From: JAQVXR01 sp050945755
GTDB taxonomy: Bacteria > Bacillota > Dehalobacteriia > Dehalobacteriales > Dehalobacteriaceae
Direction of reading: 5' to 3'
DNA: 10,333 nucleotides
NCBI GenBank assembly: GCA_050945755.1
Contig: JBMNTN010000066.1
Span: forward strand, 1 to 10,333
Numbering within the stretch: position 1 is the stretch's first letter; every line of letters begins with the position of its first letter. A program made the position numbers and the translations under genes. A model generated the notes under the pieces. That model was not told where the DNA came from. It ran no database searches and saw nothing but the letters and a program-made list of their open reading frames with translations. This document shows, piece by piece, positions 7,001 through 10,333 of the stretch.

Positions 7001-7318
7001 AAAGTAATCTCCACGGCAGCAAATTATGGGATCGTCAGCGGCTATGATGAAAAAGTCTTTGGCGTAAAAGATCCTGTTACTCGTGAGCAAATGGCAGTCA
7101 TGATCGTCCGAGCTGTAAAACTTTCTCAGTCAACAGAAGAAATATCATTTAAAGATAAGGAAAGTATCTCCGATTGGGCAAGGAATGGGATGACCATCGC
7201 GATTAATAACGGGATCATTAACGGATATCCAGATGAGACCCTGCGTCCCCAGGGCAATGCCACCAGGGCAGAGGCAGTTTCCGTGATCCTGAAAGCGATG
7301 AAAAGCCTTAAGATTTAA
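4019..7318 (+). CDS. Secreted S-layer (SLH) protein with two sulfite-oxidase-fold-like/chitobiase-C-like modules and two Shr-type heme-interacting-like domains
   Basis: 1099 residues, exported and bound to the wall; the function is not established. In order: signal peptide 1-37 (ending AMAAG); sulfite-oxidase (molybdopterin-binding)-fold-like domain 39-222; chitobiase/hexosaminidase C-terminal-like domain 223-322 (YTLDGSEPT); two Shr-like HID (formerly DUF1533) domains 327-412 and 425-511 joined by a Gly/Ser linker; a second module at 515-682 and 683-783; a ZU5-like beta domain 792-916; and three SLH repeats 927-974, 984-1034 and 1043-1095 (GYPDGTFRP, TRAEFA), which normally bind pyruvylated wall polymer. 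The fold-like domains keep NTWP-K-WY-G-GVKL-DL but have no Cys where MsrP/SUOX enzymes hold molybdenum; Cys140 and Cys604 occur instead in RYCFPNF. Catalysis is therefore doubtful and binding more likely. ATG 4019 has GGGGTG (4005-4010) eight bases upstream. It is the first gene behind the Moco-like leader. HID and ZU5 names rest on sequence pattern only. Confidence 0.85.
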   Translation: MEVHYRRGFGKLITILLVLFLLAGLFGLLSPVAAMAAGGDITIHGEGLNSTEPITITQAQLRGEELLPDGTTLEQNDVWYSTINTWPTKKWYRGVGVKLTDLLSLAGGLRPEATMIKFSAPEGFSAVFTVQEFVYTPRYCFPNFMDTGLPGYLPGDTSESMQVETIIAHQSVSAQVYEEISDDENFSDGEANLLLFGQRAVTEQTNARFVKNLTQIEVLTDPVAKWDSPLAEPSPGEVPVGTMVRLSGPKNDEDKVHYTLDGSEPTIKSPMYNWIAWRWWDSRQDELDDINTPIEITKDTVIKAKVIGPGKEDSDIATFTYQVPLAAAPVLTADSTDNKIGKDIEITFIDNESWRNAIIEVVINNSTLDQDKYVLEAGKIIIYANAFADTGDYTILIKANGYQDAAVSQTITGGSSGGSGGDPKRPPTLNADTNGNFVEEYIRITFRDDRAWRESIDRIEVDGDSLSSKDYTIGEGYIEITDTVFSAPGTYWITIKATGYDDASIAQKIIDNKDAVLTITGEGVKETKTFTWEELEDMPQQQYVYSVINTWPSKRWYIGEGVKLDDLFAEAGGITRDATLIKFFSRDGYYMTLTVEELLEDTRYCFPNFQDGGVEGHIPGSSSGKKVVKPILALKSAESSDDPDDMNKADSLLLMMGQRAVTEQTGPLFVKYVEKIEVLTDSVPQWDEPQADPDSGTVPSGTLVELSANKMDMDKIHYTIDGSTPDINSPMYNWIASRWWSSREDDLDEINHPIEITDDTVIKAITIGPGKEPSDVVTFTYRVTGAETSQSGTVSTGQDSVVSLGNDASIEIPAGAMTGGSEVEVKIERVDGPPPAPEGLRIAGSVYEFTVDDEKSYTFLKKVTIRLRFNSEDFSEGETPSIYRFDEDLGQWESLGGEVKNDTVSVETDRLSKFAVMAPAKLTAQTLKDIAGHWAEESIKELVDLGAVSGYPDGTFRPNDKITRAEFAAILVKALELEQRNGKVFMDTAGYWAEKVISTAANYGIVSGYDEKVFGVKDPVTREQMAVMIVRAVKLSQSTEEISFKDKESISDWARNGMTIAINNGIINGYPDETLRPQGNATRAEAVSVILKAMKSLKI
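4133..4984 (+). repeat. Envelope module, copy 1 (within the SLH protein)
   Basis: Codons 39-322 encode the first copy of the paired domain unit (sulfite-oxidase-fold-like plus chitobiase-C-like). Shared landmarks are STINTWPTKKWY, RYCFPNF, FGQRAVTEQT, YTLDGSEPT, MYNWIAWRWW and IGPGKEDS. Compared with the other copies it has a short insertion near QAQLRGEELLPDG and a longer loop before FGQRAVTEQT. Confidence 0.85.
4997..5551 (+). repeat. Tandem pair of Shr-type HID (DUF1533)-like domains
   Basis: Codons 327-412 and 425-511 are two copies of an approximately 85-residue beta domain. They share the pattern I-ITF-D-W-(5)-I-V-(6)-Y-(5)-I-I-(8)-G-Y-I-IKA-GY-DA. This resembles the haemoglobin/heme-interacting domain of streptococcal Shr, a family also common in clostridial surface proteins of unknown ligand. 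A Gly/Ser-rich linker with GGSSGGSGGD separates the copies. Confidence 0.6.
5561..6367 (+). repeat. Envelope module, copy 2 (within the SLH protein)
   Basis: Codons 515-783 repeat the unit, with YSVINTWPSKRWY, RYCFPNF, GQRAVTEQT, YTIDGSTPD, MYNWIASRWW and IGPGKEPS. It is closer in sequence to the copy in the next gene (ITGEGV/ITGDGV starts, SSDDPDDMN/SDDPKDMN) than to copy 1. This suggests that the SLH protein acquired it by duplication from a shared ancestor rather than by recent tandem doubling. Confidence 0.85.
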
Positions 7319-7420
7319 AAGCATTAAAGAAATTTACGAATTTGTTTAAGCATAGATTTTTCAAATTAAAACTATTGTCTTCCAACAGTTTTTATGTCGC
7401 GGAAGGCAGGTGAGGTGAGT

Positions 7421-9088
7421 ATGAGCCAATTATTAAAAAAGATGCTGGTGCTGTGCTTGACAATGGTTGGAATTTGTTTCCTGAACCAGGTGCCGATTAT
7501 TGCGGAACAATCAGATATCTTGCAAATCACCGGCGATGGAGTAACGACTCCGATAGAATTTACGATAAAAGAGTTAGAAGAAATGGATCAATATCAACAT
7601 GTGTACAGCACGGTAAATACTTGGCCTACAAAGAGATGGTACACTGCTCAAGGGGTTGAATTAAGGAAGCTGCTGACTTTAGCCGGGATCAAAGAGGAAG
7701 CGACCCTGATTAAATTTATTTCAAAAGACGGTTACGATGTAACACTGACCGTTAAAGAGTTGTTAAAAGACAAGCGTTATTATTTCCCGGGCTTAATGGA
7801 AAACGATCCTAACGACGGGAGCATTCCCGGTTCTTCGGAAGGAGCGCTGGAAGTGGAACCCATCCTGGCTTTACTTAGCGCTGAGGGCAGTGACGATCCA
7901 AAGGATATGAACGAACGGGATTCTTTGCTTTTAATCTTCGGCCAGCGGGCGATAACAGAACAAACCAATAATTTATTTTTGAAATATGTTGTGAAAATTG
8001 AGGTGCTTACCGTCAAACCGGAAAAATGGGATAGCCCCAAGACCAGTTTGCCGGACGGAACTGTGGTGCCGGAAGGGGTTATGCTTACTATCAGCAATAA
8101 AGGTAATAACGAAGATAAAATATATTACACCACCGACGGCAGCACTCCCACGGTAAACAGCCCCATGTTTAACTGGAGTGCCAGCCGCTGGTGGCCATTA
8201 AGAGATGATTTGGACAGTGTAAACAGTCCCATTAAAATTACGAAGGATACGGTGATCAAGGCCATCACCATTGGCCCGGGTAAGGAGGACAGCGAGGTTG
8301 TCACCTTTACTTTTACCGTTGACCCCACGGGCAAGACCCCTGACCCGACGAAGATATCCGGCGGATCGCCTACCGGTGTGATCTTGGATCGCACTTCCAT
8401 AGATATTGAGCCGGGGGGTACATTCCTTTTAAGTGCCACGGTAGCCCCTTTTAATGCTGAAGACCAGAGGGTAATTTGGAGTTCCAGTGACACCCGTGTA
8501 GCCACAGTGGATACCAGAGGATTGGTAACGGTAGTCGGCCCGGGTTCAGCTATAATCACGGTGAAAACAGTAGATGGAAATCATACGGCCACCTGTATTG
8601 TAAACGGCCCCAAAGAAGAGGTAAGTGAGACTGCTGTTATAACCGAAACCACGCCTTCGGAAAGTGAGGTTAAGGAAGAACATAAGGAGGTAGAACTTGA
8701 AGCAGAAAAACCACCGGTGGCAGAGCCCACCGCGGCGGAAGAAGAGGAAGTTTCTCTCGAGGAGAAACTGATTGCTTTCCAGGAAGACAGGGAAACTCAA
8801 GAAGAGGAACCTAAAAAAGACATACCTATTCCGGAAGGCAAGGGACAGTACTTGGCCGAGATAAAAGATGTGGCAGAGGATTTAAAGACACCGGATTTGT
8901 CCAAACAGGGGGATCCGGTATCTGCCCAGGTATTTGAAATGGTCATAGATACCGGTGTGCCTTTTCCCATAAAAGAGGAACTTAATAGAGAAGGTATTTA
9001 TACCATAGTGATATGCCTCTTCTTATTTTTTTCCGGGGCCGGCAAAAGATACATAGAATATGCAAAGGAGCTTAAAGAAAGTGATTGA
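7421..9088 (+). CDS. Secreted membrane-anchored protein: sulfite-oxidase-fold-like + chitobiase-C-like + Big2 + acidic linker + C-terminal membrane helix
   Basis: 555 residues; the function is not established. Signal peptide 1-28 (cleavage likely after IIA), sulfite-oxidase-fold-like domain 33-197, chitobiase-C-like domain 198-301, Big2 Ig-like domain 317-395 (VAPFNAED, WSSSD, GLVTVVGPGSA), a Glu/Pro-rich linker 396-520, one membrane helix about 525-541, and a short basic-acidic tail. The head is therefore outside and the tail inside the cell. In the motif that reads RYCFPNF in the SLH protein this copy has RYYFPGL, so Tyr121 replaces the Cys. ATG 7421 was chosen over ATG 7394 because GGTGAGGTG (7409-7417) precedes it directly and the earlier ATG has no ribosome binding site. 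It is 102 bases downstream of the SLH gene with no terminator visible, and its end overlaps the channel gene. The layout resembles a TonB-like linker protein with reversed orientation (inference). Confidence 0.85.
   Translation: MSQLLKKMLVLCLTMVGICFLNQVPIIAEQSDILQITGDGVTTPIEFTIKELEEMDQYQHVYSTVNTWPTKRWYTAQGVELRKLLTLAGIKEEATLIKFISKDGYDVTLTVKELLKDKRYYFPGLMENDPNDGSIPGSSEGALEVEPILALLSAEGSDDPKDMNERDSLLLIFGQRAITEQTNNLFLKYVVKIEVLTVKPEKWDSPKTSLPDGTVVPEGVMLTISNKGNNEDKIYYTTDGSTPTVNSPMFNWSASRWWPLRDDLDSVNSPIKITKDTVIKAITIGPGKEDSEVVTFTFTVDPTGKTPDPTKISGGSPTGVILDRTSIDIEPGGTFLLSATVAPFNAEDQRVIWSSSDTRVATVDTRGLVTVVGPGSAIITVKTVDGNHTATCIVNGPKEEVSETAVITETTPSESEVKEEHKEVELEAEKPPVAEPTAAEEEEVSLEEKLIAFQEDRETQEEEPKKDIPIPEGKGQYLAEIKDVAEDLKTPDLSKQGDPVSAQVFEMVIDTGVPFPIKEELNREGIYTIVICLFLFFSGAGKRYIEYAKELKESD
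7517..8323 (+). repeat. Envelope module, copy 3 (within the membrane-anchored protein)
   Basis: Codons 33-301 encode the third complete copy of the paired unit, with YSTVNTWPTKRWY, FGQRAITEQT, YTTDGSTPT, MFNWSASRWW and IGPGKEDS all conserved. The start of a fourth copy is encoded at 10271-10333. Confidence 0.85.
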
Positions 9089-9752
9089 GACAATATTTGT
9101 TCCTTTAAAAAATATCATGCATACGATAACCTCAGGTTTACTGGTACCTACGATTACGGTTTTGCTTCTGCTGTTGGCGGTAACATTGGTGGAATTAGGC
9201 GGCTTGTTTACGGAAACCCTCACGGAACGGCGTCGGAAAAAAGTAAATATACCGGAGTTGGTGGATACCATTCAAGGGGGGAATATCGGCGAAATCAGAA
9301 AAAAAGTGGAGGAAAGCCAATTATTAGGGCGTCAGAAGGCAGCCCTTTATGAGTTGATCAGATATGACAATTTACCCGCCGCTACCCTACAAGCCCTGGC
9401 TCGCCGCTTGCTGGTAAGGGAGGAACTATACTATGCCCGGATCACCGGGAGGACTGATCTGATTGCCCGGCTGGGTCCCATGTTCGGGCTGATGGGTACC
9501 CTGATTCCTCTGGGACCAGGATTGATGGCCCTGAGCCAGGGTGATACCCGGACTCTGGCTGAATCTCTCATGATTGCCTTTGATACGACTGTGATTGGCC
9601 TGGCGGTCGCAGGGATTGCTTATTTCATTTCCCGGCTCAGGAAAAGGTGGTATGAGGATTATTTAAGTTCACTGGAGGCTTTGATGGACAGCCTATTGGA
9701 GGTGTTTGCCCGTGGACGGGGGACTGAGAAGCAGAAGGCAAAGGCTATTTAA
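9081..9752 (+). CDS. MotA/TolQ/ExbB-family proton channel protein
   Basis: 223 residues with three membrane segments, about 18-42, 131-152 and 163-184. The region between the first two is cytoplasmic, helical and charged. The C-terminal pair carries the family pattern: RLGPMFGLMGTLIPLG with small residues along the second helix, then AFDTTVIGLAVAGIAYF. Family members form the proton-conducting stator that powers TonB, Tol or the flagellar motor, together with an ExbD/TolR/MotB partner. The start GTG 9081 was chosen because AAAGGAG (9064-9070) lies ten bases upstream; ATG 9060 has no ribosome binding site. The gene overlaps its upstream neighbour's stop by eight bases and its downstream partner by 41, so translation is probably coupled. 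It is a genuine channel-type sequence, but the power-consuming partner is not known. Confidence 0.87.
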   Translation: MIETIFVPLKNIMHTITSGLLVPTITVLLLLLAVTLVELGGLFTETLTERRRKKVNIPELVDTIQGGNIGEIRKKVEESQLLGRQKAALYELIRYDNLPAATLQALARRLLVREELYYARITGRTDLIARLGPMFGLMGTLIPLGPGLMALSQGDTRTLAESLMIAFDTTVIGLAVAGIAYFISRLRKRWYEDYLSSLEALMDSLLEVFARGRGTEKQKAKAI

Positions 9753-10044
9753 CAGCTCGGAAGATGTTAACCCCATTGAGGGCGTGATTAACATTGCCGA
9801 CGTGATGTTGGTCTTTGCCTGCGGTCTGATGCTGGCCCTAGCCGTTTACTGGAATATTGACCTGGGGCCTGTTGGTGAGCGGATTGACTTGAACCAGGGA
9901 CGGGAGGTAACGGAAACTCCGGAGATCAGGAAAGACTTGATCGAAACCCAGGGGCAGGGCAAGCTGTATGAGAAAATGGGTACCGTTTATAAAGATCCCG
10001 AAACAGGCAAGTTGTTTATGCTCACGGAAGGTGATGTAAAATAG
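9712..10044 (+). CDS. DUF2149 protein, ExbD/TolR-like single-helix partner of the channel
   Basis: 110 residues: a short cytoplasmic N-terminus, one membrane helix (about 25-47) and a small outer domain of about 60 residues. The helix opens with NPIEGVINIADVMLVFACG, the DUF2149 hallmark. The DVMLV run with Asp30 matches the start of the ExbD helix, whose Asp25 (in FIDVMLV) carries the proton. The start GTG 9712 was chosen because GGAGGTG (9698-9704) lies seven bases upstream; the TTG at 9706 is too close to it. The 41-base overlap with the channel gene suggests a fixed stoichiometric partnership. DUF2149 has no established function. As I recall, DUF2149 and ExbB-like genes also sit together near CobN-like chelatase genes in some archaea. 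The ExbD-like role is inference from the helix and the gene pair. Confidence 0.82.
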   Translation: MDGGLRSRRQRLFNSSEDVNPIEGVINIADVMLVFACGLMLALAVYWNIDLGPVGERIDLNQGREVTETPEIRKDLIETQGQGKLYEKMGTVYKDPETGKLFMLTEGDVK

Positions 10045-10059
10045 CATTTTTGAAACGGT

Positions 10060-10088
10060 TTGACTTATGAGATGAAGGTTTGTGTAAT
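10060..10088 (+). promoter_or_regulatory. Promoter of the third envelope-module gene
   Basis: TTGACT (10060-10065) and TGTAAT (10083-10088) are separated by exactly 17 bases, just downstream of the DUF2149 stop. Transcription would begin near 10095, leaving a leader of about 55 bases before ATG 10151. It suggests that the third paralogue can be expressed separately from the channel genes. Confidence 0.55.
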
Positions 10089-10150
10089 CCAAAGGAACTG
10101 TCGGACTATTTAATTGTCAACACAGAGTATATCTAAGGAGGACTTGCTTC

Positions 10151-10333
10151 ATGGAGATTAACCAAAAAAATTCATGGTTTGACAGGGGCATGATTACTGT
10201 TTTAAGGGTTTTATTTTTTGTCTTAATTTTAAACCTTGCCCTTCCCGCATCGGTACTGGCCGCCTCAGACTCATTGGAAATTACAGGGGACGGGGTGACG
10301 CATCCTGTGACATTTACCCTTGAAGAACTGGCG
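10151..10333 (+). CDS. N-terminal part of a third secreted paralogue with the sulfite-oxidase-fold-like domain (3' end outside window)
   Basis: The first 61 codons are visible. ATG 10151 is preceded by AAGGAGG (10135-10141) with a 9-base spacing. Residues 1-38 form a signal peptide (hydrophobic stretch about 16-31, ending ASVLAAS). The mature protein begins SLEITGDGVTHPVTFTLEEL, which matches the start of the same domain in the two preceding surface proteins (ITGDGVTTPIEFTIKEL and ITGEGV-KTFTWEEL). It is cut by the window edge, so anchoring type and length are unknown. It is the fourth copy of the domain and the third protein carrying it. Confidence 0.85.
   Translation, partial: MEINQKNSWFDRGMITVLRVLFFVLILNLALPASVLAASDSLEITGDGVTHPVTFTLEELA

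Noticed and set aside
7394..7420. Upstream ATG start for the membrane-anchored protein
   Set aside because: There is no ribosome binding site before it, it would add nine residues in front of a good signal peptide, and a well-placed GGTGAGGTG precedes ATG 7421.

Overview
The window looks like part of the chromosome of an anaerobic, spore-former-type Firmicute (Peptococcaceae-like; genus not determinable here). The reasons are strong AGGAGG-type ribosome binding sites with GTG starts, AT-rich intergenic DNA, an S-layer-homology (SLH) surface protein, riboswitches that end in intrinsic terminators, and a GGGGACGGTTC-type intergenic repeat. I found no phage genes, transposase or CRISPR array.

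Left part (1-2110). The C-terminal end of an unidentified protein with two Asp-rich, calcium-loop-like motifs runs in from the left edge (1-1079, +). Facing it on the minus strand is a Dps-family ferritin-like iron-storage/DNA-protection gene (1161-1904), with a shared hairpin between the two stops. The 5' side of dps diverges from the next transcription unit and carries promoter candidates for both directions and a perfect AT-rich inverted repeat.

Middle part (2050-4018). A sigma-A-type promoter drives an AdoCbl (cobalamin) riboswitch with a strong intrinsic terminator, then cobT, the enzyme that activates the lower ligand in vitamin B12 assembly. After cobT comes about 510 bases without a gene. 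It holds copies of a GGGGACGGTTC repeat, AT-rich DNA, and a second structured leader that I read as a molybdenum-cofactor (Moco) type riboswitch. That leader has a GAAA tetraloop and an 11-nt tetraloop receptor, plus mutually exclusive antiterminator and terminator pairings.

Right part (4019-10333). A run of envelope genes follows. The first is a 1099-residue secreted SLH protein in which a sulfite-oxidase-fold-like domain plus a chitobiase-C-terminal-like domain occurs twice, separated by two Shr-type heme/haemoglobin-interacting-like domains. The second is a 555-residue secreted protein with one copy of that module, a Big2 Ig-like domain, a long acidic linker and a C-terminal membrane anchor. 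Then come a MotA/TolQ/ExbB-family channel protein and a DUF2149 protein whose membrane helix resembles that of ExbD, both overlapping their upstream neighbours. Last is the first 61 codons of a third paralogue with its own promoter.

Working hypothesis (inference): the right part encodes a proton-motive-force-driven surface system, an analogue of TonB-ExbB-ExbD working at a Gram-positive S-layered wall. It would handle a tetrapyrrole, a corrinoid or a pterin-type cofactor by means of the repeated surface module. cobT with its B12 riboswitch next door and the Moco-like leader point to cofactor economy, but the ligand cannot be settled from sequence alone.
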